Below, one piece after another: positions 20,651 to 30,573 of a stretch of DNA of 64,000 nt. The translations under genes were made by a program, and so were the position numbers. The notes below the pieces were generated by a model. It made no database searches and had not been told where the DNA came from. It was given only the letters and a program-made list of their open reading frames with translations. Position 1 is the first letter of the stretch, and the number at the start of each line of letters is the position of its first letter. Source of the stretch: Nereocystis luetkeana (lineage: Eukaryota; Sar; Phaeophyceae; Laminariales; Laminariaceae); contig JARUPZ010000018.1 in the NCBI GenBank assembly GCA_031213475.1, forward strand, positions 1,736,001 to 1,800,000. Reading direction: 5' to 3'.

Positions 20651-23600
20651 GTGCGGGAGATCGCGTGAACCAACGGTTGATGTTGGTTCACCTGTGCCCC
20701 TGCTCTGGGACGGATGCGTGCGTGGCGTGTGTCTATGTCGACTGCCTCGCAGCAGGGGCACCTCACCGCCACGTGCTCCTCGATGCCTATGAAGCGCCTT
20801 CCCATGCCCACGAACTCCTCTGCTGGTATGACACGGAGCGAGTCTGTTGGCCTCGCCCGAAGGCAAGCAGTGGCTCCTGCTCCTTGTAGGCTCCTGTAGC
20901 GAGCTTTGGCGAAGGCCTTGGTCTCGCTCCCCCCCAGCGGGTCGCCTGGTCCAGGTGGGCGTGCAATCTCCGGTAGCCCCTCCAGCGAAGCTGTGTGTGC
21001 AGTGTGTCGACCCTGATCCACCAGCTTGCCCAACCTCTGTTGAGCCTTCCGGGAGTTGGTGGTTACGGCATCATGCGCCGCCAGCATGTCGGCTTCAGGG
21101 GGCCCTGGGACCAGGTCCCCCTCTGCACCCATGCTCCATTCCAGCCAGGATTCGGGGACGATGCCCTCCATCGCTTTTTTTGTCACGCCCCACGTGTCCC
21201 TGATCTCTCGCAGGCTGCCCCCGAGCTCAGAAATGATGCTCGAATGAGGGAGACCCCTCTTTACCCTGTCTCCTAGCGGGCCCGTGAGGTCTGCTAGAAC
21301 CTCCGGCAGGATGCCCACCCTACTCCCAATGGAGGCAGACATTCGCCTCGCTTCCGTCGACGGCAGCCCTAACCCTCCTGCTCCCGTAGAAAGGCGTGCT
21401 TGGGCTTGTTGGTAGGGTTTTAGAGTCAGTTGGCTGGCCGGGCACCCCTCCTGGAAAAACGACTGTGCGTCCGCCGCTCCCGGTAGCTCTAGGATATTTT
21501 CGTAGGCCCACTGAGCCCCGTTGTCGGCCCTTCGGCATGCTTCGAGTGACAGCCCCGGGTCGAGAGCCCTTTCGAGGTAGCCCGTCCGCTGCCCGAGGGA
21601 TTCGACGGTGATGAGGGCCGCCGCTTGCTTGTCTGGCATGTTAGCGAGGCAGCGTGCAAGGCGGTCCGCGCCTCCGTCCCTCACTACCTCCATTGCTCGC
21701 CCCAGCACGTATTCATCCGGGCCGATCGGGACACCAACCACCGTCACCCCTCCTTCGTCTGCGATGCGGACGTCAACGCTCTCCAGGAGCGATATCTCCT
21801 CCGCCGTCGGGACGTGTCCTTTGGGTGGTAGTGCTACGGTCTTGGCGGGGTTGACCACAATGCCGATGTCGTCTAGCTCTCGCCGGAGGAAGGCAAAAGC
21901 TCTAATCGTGTTGGCCGTGACCCCCATAAGGCCGAGAGATACATCGTCCATGTAGGCGAAGGCTTCCACTCCTTCTCCTTCGAACTCCTGTCGGAAACGC
22001 TTCAGCCCTGGTCTCAACGCCAGACAGAACATTGCTGGCCCCATGGGTCCCCCTTGCTGGACACCGCTGGAGCAGGCGATCGTCCTGGTCTCCCCTGAGT
22101 CCATCCGGAAATACACGTCGGCGGGTCTTGTGCCGTAGCACTTCGCCACAAACGGCGTGAGCGCTGGAACGCAGTTGGCCGCCTCTTCAAGCACCGCTGT
22201 CCGTTTAGCCGTGTTGAAGGCGTTGGAGCAGTCCGTTAGGACGACCCAGTTGCCCGTCTCGTGTAACGTCCTAGCCCTCAGTCCCACATGCTCCACTCCT
22301 CCGGGTACGGCGACCCCAAACTGCCTCACCTCTCGGTTGACCTCCTCCAATCGCGGCCGCCACTGTCGCATAGCCCCCGCGGTGATGAGCCGCCTCCATA
22401 TCATGCCCACGCAGACCGGCCGGCACTTTTCCCCCAAGGCAGTGAGGCTCGACTGCAAGAAGAGCTGCCAGAATTCTGGCGGGAACGCGTCCGGCTCGTC
22501 GACGATTCCCCGCCAGAAGGCTGTCATGCCCTTTCCGAGCTCTTCCCGCCCGATGTCGGTGTGGATGATGGATTGCAGGTGCGCAAAGCGTTGACCATCG
22601 TTTCCGGGGCCTGAAAGGGCACTGCGGGAGCTGATGACGTCGAAGAGCACCTCGGAGGCGTACACATCGTCAGGGCGCCACGGAGGGGCGTTTCCGTCTT
22701 CCACCTCGGTGGCGGTCGCCAACACCGCAGCCGCCGCCGCCGCGGACACTGCGGCGCGATCTTCGGAGGGGAACTTGGCCACCAGTGTGCTCCACGTCGT
22801 TTCGTTTCCAGCTGATCGTGGCTCTGCTAGCAGGTTCCGAGCTGCCCCTTTGACCCCTCCTGTGTGGCGACACGCCGACGACGCCCGTTCAAGCTTCGTC
22901 TCCTCCGAATCTTCTTGGGCGGCATCCCGTCGCCTCAGGTCCCCTTCCCTGGTGAATGCTATCAGCCATGGGAGCAGGAGTACTATATCCCCGCTCTCCA
23001 CCAACGCGAACGTCTGTCGCCTCTTGATTCGGCCGTCCGGTGAGTGGAGCAGGGCTGGCATGAGGTACCATAGCTTGATCGCCCGTAGGAGCGAGTTCGG
23101 CGTCGCCGACTCTCGGTTCGGCCTGTGCTCACCCATAGCGTGGTTGAGGATGCCGAGCACGTGAATGCTAATGCGCGCGTGTGCGCCAGCCAACTGCGGC
23201 TGCACAGTTTTCCCGGTTGCGAAACGTTGGCCCAGGTCATCCAAGGAAACGGCATCAAGTGGTGGCCCTATACCCAAGCTGTTCTGGTCCCACCCGTACC
23301 AAAGCCCCCGGCTGCGAAGGTCCTCGTCACCTATGGTCCCCCCTCCCATCCTCGCGGCCCGATTACGAAGCCCCGGGTCCGCTTGGACCGCTGCCTGCAG
23401 TGCTTCCCGTCTTGGATGTTGTGCCCCGCAGTTGGTTGCTGGGCAGCGGAGAGGTGCCGGTGCTGCGCCTCTCGCAAGGGCCTCCACCACACAACGGGCG
23501 TGAAGCACGTGGCACCCTTGTCCACATGGAAAGCGTACCGCCCGGTGCCCTAGTTGTAGCGTTACACCGCAGACCCCGCACGCCACTTCCCCTGTGGTGT

Positions 23601-24750
23601 CGCCAAGGAAGGCCCTGGGGCGCGTCCCGTTCCCGGGTCTCCTCCCCGACGCCCTGGGAGATCCTCCGGTTGGACCCTCGTCGTTTGGCATCCCGGACCC
23701 CTTGTCTTCCATTGCGGCTCCTCTCCCTCCACTTCTTTGGCCCGTCTCTCTCCCTTCTCTCCCCCCTCTTCCCCCCCCATTCCGCGGCCCTCCCGTTTCT
23801 GGTTCTCCTCTACCCTCACTATCTCTCTCCTCTCTGGTAGGTTCGCTCCTGGTACCCCTCCCCACTCCCTCCGCTTCCCCCGCCTCCCTCCCTCCCTCCA
23901 CCCCGCCCCCCCCCTGTCCCCTCGCTTCTCTCGCCCCCCCCCCCGCCCCCGCTCCTCCCTCCCACCCCCTGCCTGCTGACGAAGGTGGCGCACTACCCCC
24001 TCTCCCCGCTCTCATCGCTTCCCCCGCTCCTCCCGCTCCCCTCGCTGCTCCCGATCCCCCCGCTCCCTCCGCTCCCTCCGCTCCCCCCACTCCCCCCGCC
24101 CCCCCCACTCCCTCCACTCCCTCCGCTCCCCTCGCTTCCCCCGCTCCCCCCGCTCCCCCCGCTCCCTCCGTTCCCCCTTCACCCCCCGCTCCCCCCGATC
24201 CCTCTGTCCCCCCCGGTCCCCACGCTTCCCCTTCTCCCTCCGCTCCCCCCACTCCCTCCCCCTCTCCCCCCTCCCCCGTCCTGTCTGCTGAAGAGGGTGG
24301 CGCACTGCCCCCCCGCCTGGCGTTTCGCCCCGTACTCGCGTCGGCCCCTCTCCCTGCACTGCTTCCTCGTGGACCCCTCCCAGAACCTCTCGATTGGCCT
24401 CCTCTACCCCTTGCGATCGCTCCCCCCTCCCTCACGTTGGTTGGCGCTGTCGGTCCGGGGGTTGTCGACGCTACCTCGGACCTTGTCCGAGGCGTTCTGG
24501 GTTGTTCTGCTGGCGTGGTATCCCGGCTTCCCTCGTTTTGGTGGCTCTCTGAGATACTCGGAGCTGCGCGTTCTTGCTCCAGCTGCCCTCTCCTCATCGG
24601 ATCTCTGTCTAGCGTCGGCCCCATTGCTCCCGGCGAGGGTGCCGCCTCCACCGGAAAGGGAGGGAGCGCGCGGCGTTGCGCCAGCGCGTTTTGAACGCCG
24701 AGAGTCCATCTCGTCAAGCGTTCCTCACACTCAGCGTCGAGGCCCGCTAA
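20353..24750 (-). pseudogene. Non-LTR element frame, part E (finger and reverse transcriptase)
   Basis: About 1460 codons after the 8-base duplication. Residues ~60-370 are low complexity with (EGAGGAGG)-like repeats. A Cys/His finger follows (CGVCGVTLQL ... CGQGCHVLHARC ... RCPATNC). The reverse transcriptase shows motif A as VVLTDCSNAFNTAKR (about 22240), motif B as SSGVQQGGPMGPAMF (about 22060) and motif C as FAYMDDVSLGL (about 21950). A zinc-knuckle remnant, RCPCCEAVDIDTRHARIRP, lacks its last cysteine. A small indel near 20645 moves the nuclease domain to another frame, and this frame runs on to a chance TAG at 20353. The fold assignment is secure. Parts D, F and E together form the ancestral polyprotein. 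Confidence 0.8.
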
Positions 24751-25262
24751 GTATTCTTGAACTCTTGAACATGGGGCCCAATGTAGAGCCTCCGGTTAGT
24801 TAATCGAAGCAGGACACCCTGCGATCGAATCCCGAGCGCGGCGAACCGCGTACGGTAGCGGCCGACGGCCAGTTCCCATTCCCTCGAGCGTGGGAAATCA
24901 AGGTAGGCCGCTTGAGGCAGGCCCAGAGCATCGCTGAACAGGGAGCACAAGAGGAACGAAGAGGTTGGGCTCCTCCCGTGGGCACGTACCATGTGCTCGA
25001 ATGAGCTGTATACGCCGGTTGTCAGGTAACTAGCCGGCCCCGGTCCTGGGGCGTCCCGTTGAAGGAGGTTGGCGAACTGCATGGTGCTCCTTAACGTTGC
25101 CCATCTTCCCCCCGACTCCTCCATTGGTAAGCCACTAGCAAGCTCCGCCGGGTGGGGGGGTCGTCTTCCCCCGTCCCCCTCGTGGCGGCATGCGACGCAG
25201 GACCTCGGGTCTGTATGCCCTCTCGCGAGGCGGTCTGCTCGTTCCAGCATGCAACTGGCTGG
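24747..25262 (-). pseudogene. Non-LTR element frame, part F (after first frameshift)
   Basis: This segment in another register is conserved as protein in copy 2, for example LRSTMQFANLLQRD here and LRSTLQFVDLLQRD there, and RRLYIGPHVQE in both. It continues the fourth cysteine module (CMLERADRLARG ... RSCVACR). An 8-base tandem duplication (24755-24770) then moves the frame again and leads to a TAG. Copy 2 lacks the duplication, which shows that it is a secondary mutation. Confidence 0.6.
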
Positions 25263-26829
25263 CGTGCACAAGCCCCCCGTGGGAGCACGGGGCGTGTACT
25301 TGCCTGTGAATGCCCCTCGACGCCTCTGCCGAGTCTTCCAGAGCCTGTCCGCAGTACGTGCACTCTGCGTCTTCCTCCTCTCCCTCCCTCCCTTCTGCCT
25401 GTTGGGTCTGAGCTGGGTTCACGACGTCCTCATCCTGCGAAATCGCTGACCGCCACGATCTTTCCAGTTGTCTCCTTCTATGGGCGCCCATCACTGTAGC
25501 GCCGTCATAACGTAGGTGTAGCCTCGGCAGTATCTGGGTGAGACGAAACGCTCTCCGACGGAGCGGCCCATTCCCTTCTGGGATGGCTACCCCGAACCGA
25601 TCGTCTCCCCTTCCGGAGGCCCCCTGTACGTTCTCCACGGCGCACTCCGTATGAGCGAGCCAACCTGCGAAAGAGAACCTGTTACGGTCTGTAACTTGCT
25701 CTCCACAGGCCCCGCACGGTGCTTCCACTTGTGCTTGCTGGGGGGCCGTGCCACGCCAATCTCCCCAGATATCCTCCTCCCCTCTCTCAGTTGCACTCCT
25801 CGACAAATCTATCGTTCCAGTTGGGATGGTGGACCCCCCGTTGAGGCGGAGCTCCGCAGCGTTGACCCTGGCACCTATGGCTCTCTCTTCCGCCGTATCC
25901 GCCGATCTACCGAGACCCCTGATCTGTTGGAGAAGAGGGTGAAGATCCACATCTTGGTGTACCGCATGTAGAGCCGGGTTCGGGCACGTGACCTGGTGTG
26001 TGATCGTACGTGTCGCGTTGGCCCTGGCTCGGGGGATTGCATCTTCAACAAAGCCTAGGGCGCAACGGCGGTGCACCTCGCATGAGCAGGACACACGCAC
26101 GAAGGTGATCTCCTCCACCAGTCCGTGGCAGATGCTGCATATCACTCGCCCTCCCCTACCGTTCCGTGTGGCCCTGGTGGATAACCCCCCTCCTCTCCTA
26201 ACCGGCACCTCACGCCGTGCGACCGCCATCGCCTCTGACATGACCTCTTCGCTGTGCTGTCGGAGTGCTATTCTGTCGGCTTCTTCGACTGTTGCGGTAG
26301 CTCTGCATGCCGGGCATCGTAGGTCGGTTGCCGCTCTGACGCGGAGGGCGGCATAGCAAGGCAGGTGGAGTCGGTGAGGGCAGCTGCCGAGATGGACCAT
26401 TGGGGCCACCAATGCCTCGTAGCACACGCAGCAGTCTTCCGGGGGTTCCACTCGGGGCTGCCCATTCTCTGCGGGTGGCGGCGGCGGCGATTCTGGCGTC
26501 GACGCTGATCCCGAGCTCCCCCCCTCCCGCGCTCCTCCGGGCATCGTCGGTGGCGTCCTTGGTAGCGGCGTCCGCGCCGGTCCGGTCGCTGGCTGCGATG
26601 GCGTCACATTCGCCAGCACCGCTTCCGGTATCAAGAGCGGCGTTCCTGTCGAAGGGGCTGCCCCTGTCGGCAACGACTGGCGTGGCTCTGTCACAGGTGA
26701 CGGCAGGGGTGGCGTGTCAGGCTGTAATGCGGTCGGTGGTGGTCGCGGTGTCTCCGACAGTGACGGCGCACGTATCGAGCTTGCTGGTGGAGGTCGTGGC
26801 TCTGCTTGGGACTGCCCCGTTGGCTGAAG
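25135..26829 (-). pseudogene. Non-LTR element frame, part D (zinc-finger modules)
   Basis: This part continues the frame of part C. It contains a RING-type finger (CCVCYEAL ... GSCPHRLHLPC ... CPAC, about 26435-26300), a second RING-like finger (CSICHGLV ... SCSCEVHRRC ... TCPNP, about 26150-25980), a CGACGEQV ... GWLAHTEC module (about 25720-25650) and a CTYCGQALED module near 25360. RING fingers usually mediate E3 ligase or protein-protein contacts; here they may aid target or host-factor recognition (inference). A 4-base duplication near 25255-25263 shifts the frame; the true continuation is the overlapping frame ending at 24747. Confidence 0.65.
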
Positions 26830-28278
26830 CTACCTTGGGCGCGGCTCGAACACTTCCGGTCGTCGTGCTGTTGGAGATAGGGTTGGAGTCTCCTGCAGCG
26901 TCTGTGACGGCGGCTGCGGGGGCGTGGGAGGCCTTTCTTCTGAGGTGGGTTGCAGACGCGCTGGTGTAGGGGTCGGGGAGTGAGTCCCGGTCGTGGCTGG
27001 TGGCGCTGAGAACGAGGGGTCTGGCGCCTGGACAGGTGCAGGTACCATCCGTGGCGGGAGCGGCGATGTCCTCATCGTCAAAGCCTCCAGCCCACCTTCT
27101 GCTGAAGACTGCATACCCGTTGACGAAAGAGCCCCACTCGACGTCCTTGGCAGGGCGGGCGATATCATCGACCGAAGTTCTGGCGGCGGGGAAGCCGTCT
27201 CCACCGGCGACCGCAAAGGCTCCTCTACCGCTACTCTCGATTGCCCCGATGGACGTGTACGTATCGTAGGCGGCCCCTCCCTCGTTGTTGACGGTGGCCT
27301 CAGGATCCCCTGCCCCGGTTGTGGTGGGAGAGGCACCCCTGAGGAGGGTTCTCGCTGGGACGGAAGTGGCCCCCTCTGTGATGCCACCGGGGTCGTCCGC
27401 TCTATCGCCTGTTGCAGAGGAGGAGCGCCGGATGACTGCCTATTGGCTCGCTCAATCGTCCTAGCGGCTGCTCGGGTGCGTGCCCTCGTCCTGGTGGAGA
27501 TGCGGCCCTCCGTGTGCGCTCCAGCCTCATGGCCTTGTCGCTCGTGGTTCGCCGTATCTTCAGCTCCCCCATTTGCCCTTCTCCCTGGCGATCCCACTGC
27601 GCGCCTGCGGTCCCTCCCCTCCTCAACCCTCCCTCTTCTTCCGAGGGGCCTGCGAGTCTCCTGTAGCGCCTCTGCCCTAACATGGTCCACTTCCATGGGG
27701 TCACTGAGCTCATGGTGTCGTTGACCGGATGTTGCCCCCGAAGGGGGGGAGGGGGGGGACCTTGGCCTGGACCCGAAGCCCCCTAAGCTCTGAGAGCCTG
27801 GTGCTGCGCCAGGAGGTAGTGGGGGGGGGCGGCTTGGGCTGCTGTTGTCGGCCCTGCCCGCAAGGAGCGCCCTGTTCCCTAGCTGACTTCTTGCCTGCGT
27901 AGATCCTCTTTGAAGCCTCAATCGATCGACGTAGTCCTCTGCCCGACGGGCATCTTGAGACCCTGGAGCTGCCTCTTCTGGCAACCGAGGAGCGGTCCCG
28001 TCTACCGCCCCCTCGTTCTCTCCGGGCCCTACCTCACCCCTGCGGCCTCTCCCGTTGGGGGTCTGGATCGGACGCCCTCTCCACCCCCTTCCTCTGTTCC
28101 CGGTGGGACGGCCTACATGCCGCGAGCCCAACCCGGCCCCCGTTAGCAGGGGGGGGGCGCGGCTCCCGTCCACTTCCATGGGTGAAGGGTCTTGACGCTG
28201 AGTGGTTCCTCTCTCGTCGCTGTGGGAGATTCCTGACTGGCAACTGTTCCTGTTGGGCCCGCTCCTAGCATGGGGCAT
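26830..28278 (-). pseudogene. Non-LTR element frame, part C
   Basis: Four hundred and eighty-two codons follow part B in the same frame. The composition is Pro/Arg/Ser-rich and probably disordered, with repeated DPMEVD or SPMEVD segments (around 28170 and 27700). It ends with TAG, after which the frame stays open into part D. No enzymatic motif is seen. Confidence 0.45.
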
Positions 28279-29001
28279 CTAGACTTCCGGCCAGGCTTCC
28301 CCCCCGCCCTCTCTTGCTTTCGACGTCCCACCTCTTCTTCCCTCCCTTCCTGCGACCGTCGTGCCGCTCACCTCGTTTCCCCCCCTTCCCCTCTCGCCTG
28401 TCTGTAATCCGAACCTTTGCCGTATCGTGGTCCTCTGCGAGGCCTCTTGCGGGTTTTGAAGGGTGTTGCCTCCCATGCGTAGCTGCCTGCTTCCTATCGT
28501 CAGCACCGGGTCTGTTGCCAACCCGCGCCCCGGCATCCTTGTCGGTGTACTACCGCCCTGCACCCGTATAAAGGCTAAGCTTCTTGAGAGGTTAAGACCC
28601 CTCCTTGATGGCCGCGGGAGATGGACTCTCGTGACTGGAGTCTCTCCGTAGGTGTCTCCCGCAAAGGTGACCCGTAGTCGCCGGTGGGGGCGCCCCGGAG
28701 CCCCTGATGGGGGGGAAGTAGCCCTCTGCCGGCGCCCCAATATCCCTCTCAGGGGTGCGGGTGGAGTGGTGGTGTTGGTCTCATTCGAACGTTCTGGTGG
28801 TCGGTGTCTTGGGCGCGATCTCGGTCGCAACGAGGGCCCGTCGCCCGATTCTGACCGACCCCTCCTAACCCCTGTATTAGAGTGCCCCGGGCACCTGGCC
28901 CTATCTTCTATCGGCACCGACCTGTCTGGAGCCTGCTGCTGGGTCCTTCGTATTTTACGAGTTGGGCTCGTTGTCCCTGTGCTCACCCTTACAAGAGTCA
29001 T
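28279..29001 (-). pseudogene. Non-LTR element frame, part B
   Basis: Two hundred and forty codons are in the same reading frame as part A, separated from it only by TAG-ACG. The composition is Arg/Pro/Ser-rich with no recognisable domain. It ends in TAG immediately followed by the ATG of part C. The same-frame continuation on both sides implies that A, B and C derive from one long reading frame, or are translated by stop-restart or readthrough. Confidence 0.5.
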
Positions 29002-29004
29002 CGT

Positions 29005-30078
29005 CTACTGCTCGTGTCTCTCCGACGGGGGAACTGCTGCTTGATGCGCCGTGGCTGTTGCTGGTACCCGATTGCTCCCCTGCTGCGTCCGCGCTAGTGT
29101 TGCTTGAGTCACGGCTGTTAATGGCACCCTTCCCTCCCCTTGCTGTGCCTCCCTTGGCTCACATTGTTGTAACCCTCCTGTCGCGAGTATTGGCCCTCCT
29201 GCCCTCGCTCGCATCCACGCCGGGATCGTCGTCTGTCGCCCTCGCCCCACCGGCGTAGTTGCTCCGGCTTGGCCTACCTCAGCTGCTGTGGGGTGATCCT
29301 GCTCCCTCTGCGTGCCAAGTGGCCCCTGCTGCTGTAGCCCCCCTGGTACGCGGCCTTGTTGTTCGTTCCCCGCACTCATCCACGCCGGGATAGTCGTGTG
29401 CTGCCCTCGGCCCACCTGCTGTAGAACTACCATTCGTCCCCCCTCTGTCGTGGGAGGCGTTCTTCTCGCTGCTTGGTCTCTCATGGGCCCTTCTTCCCCC
29501 CTCATGGGGCTCACGAATTGGAGGGCGGGGTTCGGCGTAGGGAAGCGCCCGGAGAACCCCGCCGGCTGCGTCCTTCCCCTCCGTCGTTCCTCCGACACTC
29601 TTGCTGTTCCTCGTCCTTGCGTGGTAGGCGGCTGTGGGCTGCTGGGGGGAGGTCCGGCCACTTCTCCTGTCACTCCGTTCATCCGCTCTGTTCCCCTTGC
29701 TCCTCCATCCAGCCCCCTTCCTCCCTCCTGCGTCCCGCGTGTTCTTCCCCGCCCACCTGACCCCCTCTCCGTGCTCCCCTCTTCCCCATTGTCCGAAATC
29801 CCCCTCCCTCCGTTCCTTCCTCTCCGTTCCCCTCTACGCCCCGCCGCCCCTCTCTGCCTTTCTCCTCTCCCTGCCCCCCCGTCCATCCCCCCTCCTCTGC
29901 CTATTCTTCCGCCCCCAAAATTCCCCCTCGACCCCCCTCCTCCGCCTCCTTCTCTCGTCACGCTCCCTTCCCCTCTTATATATCTGGTCGCGCCCCTTCC
30001 TCCCCCCCCCCCGCCGCCCCCCCCCCCTCCTGTCGCTTCTCCATTCCCCCGGCTGTGTTCTACTGTCTCATCCGTCAT
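29005..30078 (-). pseudogene. Non-LTR element frame, part A (Gly/Arg-rich)
   Basis: The ATG at 30078 opens 357 codons. The first 150 residues are Gly/Arg-rich with RGG-like boxes, which suggests RNA binding. The second half is Pro/Gln-rich and contains a duplicated motif, VGRGQHTTIPAWM and VGRGRQTTIPAWM, about 55 residues apart. An in-frame TAG ends this part. The frame resumes at ACG ATG in the same register. Two codons upstream of the first ATG there is also a TAG. This is the start of the element's coding region, function inferred from composition only. Confidence 0.55.
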
Positions 30079-30514
30079 GACCTAATTTTTCCGATTTCTG
30101 TCTGTAACTCGCTCAGTCCCTACTCAAAGTTCCTCTCCGGTCGGTGCCCCCCCTCCCTCCTTGATGCCGCTGCTGCCGTGGAACCACTAGGGCCCCGCCG
30201 CAGCAGCGGCGTAACGGTGTGTGTGGCTTGCCTCCTCTCAACGGGGTGTCCTACTCTTCCTGCTTCAACTAGAAAGGCAGCTATACCTGTGTGGTTTCTA
30301 CAGCGGTGTGGTCTCTGTTATCTCGATCGTCTCCATATTCTTCTTTCCCAGATTATATTTCTCTCTTCCTAGAGGCTGGAGACGGGCGGTGGTGTGTGAT
30401 TTGCGTGCAGAATGAGTATTACACCTATTAGTAGTATCAACCTCCTCTTAGCTTGGGCTCGTGCGTGGTCCGATAGGCGCCCCCAAAGATCAATGCCCCC
30501 TCCTCGCGGGTCGC

Positions 30515-30515
<1 letters not shown>
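30079..30515 (-). mobile_element. 5' untranslated region of non-LTR copy 1
   Basis: About 440 bases separate the (ATT)n tract from the first ATG. No motif is assigned. It begins next to the microsatellite with GCGACCCGCGAGGAGGGGG on the element strand. Confidence 0.45.

Positions 30516-30573
<58 letters not shown>
30516..30573. repeat. (ATT)n microsatellite at the 5' end of the non-LTR element
   Basis: About nineteen ATT units lie immediately upstream of the element on its own strand. Together with the tract at 19707-19861 this brackets the element, as expected for insertion into an (AAT)n target. Confidence 0.9.

Larger units (their letters stand above)
19862..30515 (-). mobile_element. Non-LTR retrotransposon, RT + restriction-like endonuclease, copy 1
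   Basis: A ~10.6-kb element on the minus strand lies between two (ATT)n tracts. In order it encodes a Gly/Arg-rich N-terminal region (30078-28279), a Pro/Ser/Arg-rich linker region (28278-26830), several Cys/His zinc-finger modules (26440-25200), a low-complexity Gly/Glu segment (24400-23700), one more Cys/His finger (23590-23400), a reverse transcriptase with the YMDD box (near 21950), a zinc-knuckle remnant (near 20720) and a C-terminal nuclease-like domain (20650-20060). RT followed by zinc knuckle and nuclease, with no N-terminal APE nuclease, is the layout of the restriction-like-endonuclease group (R2/R4/CRE-like). Three in-frame TAG codons and three frameshifts suggest that this copy is inactive. 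A second copy lies at 34690-38305. Confidence 0.85.

Noticed and set aside
23594..24803. Long proline-rich open frames on the plus strand opposite the reverse-transcriptase gene
   Set aside because: They are mirrors of the GC-rich Gly/Glu low-complexity coding segment on the minus strand. They have no start context or motif.
26993..27724. Open plus-strand frame of 243 codons
   Set aside because: It lies opposite part C of the non-LTR element, and its composition reflects the complement of Pro/Arg codons.
29312..30085. Pro/Leu-rich plus-strand frame
   Set aside because: It is the complement of the Gly/Arg-rich N-terminal region of the element.
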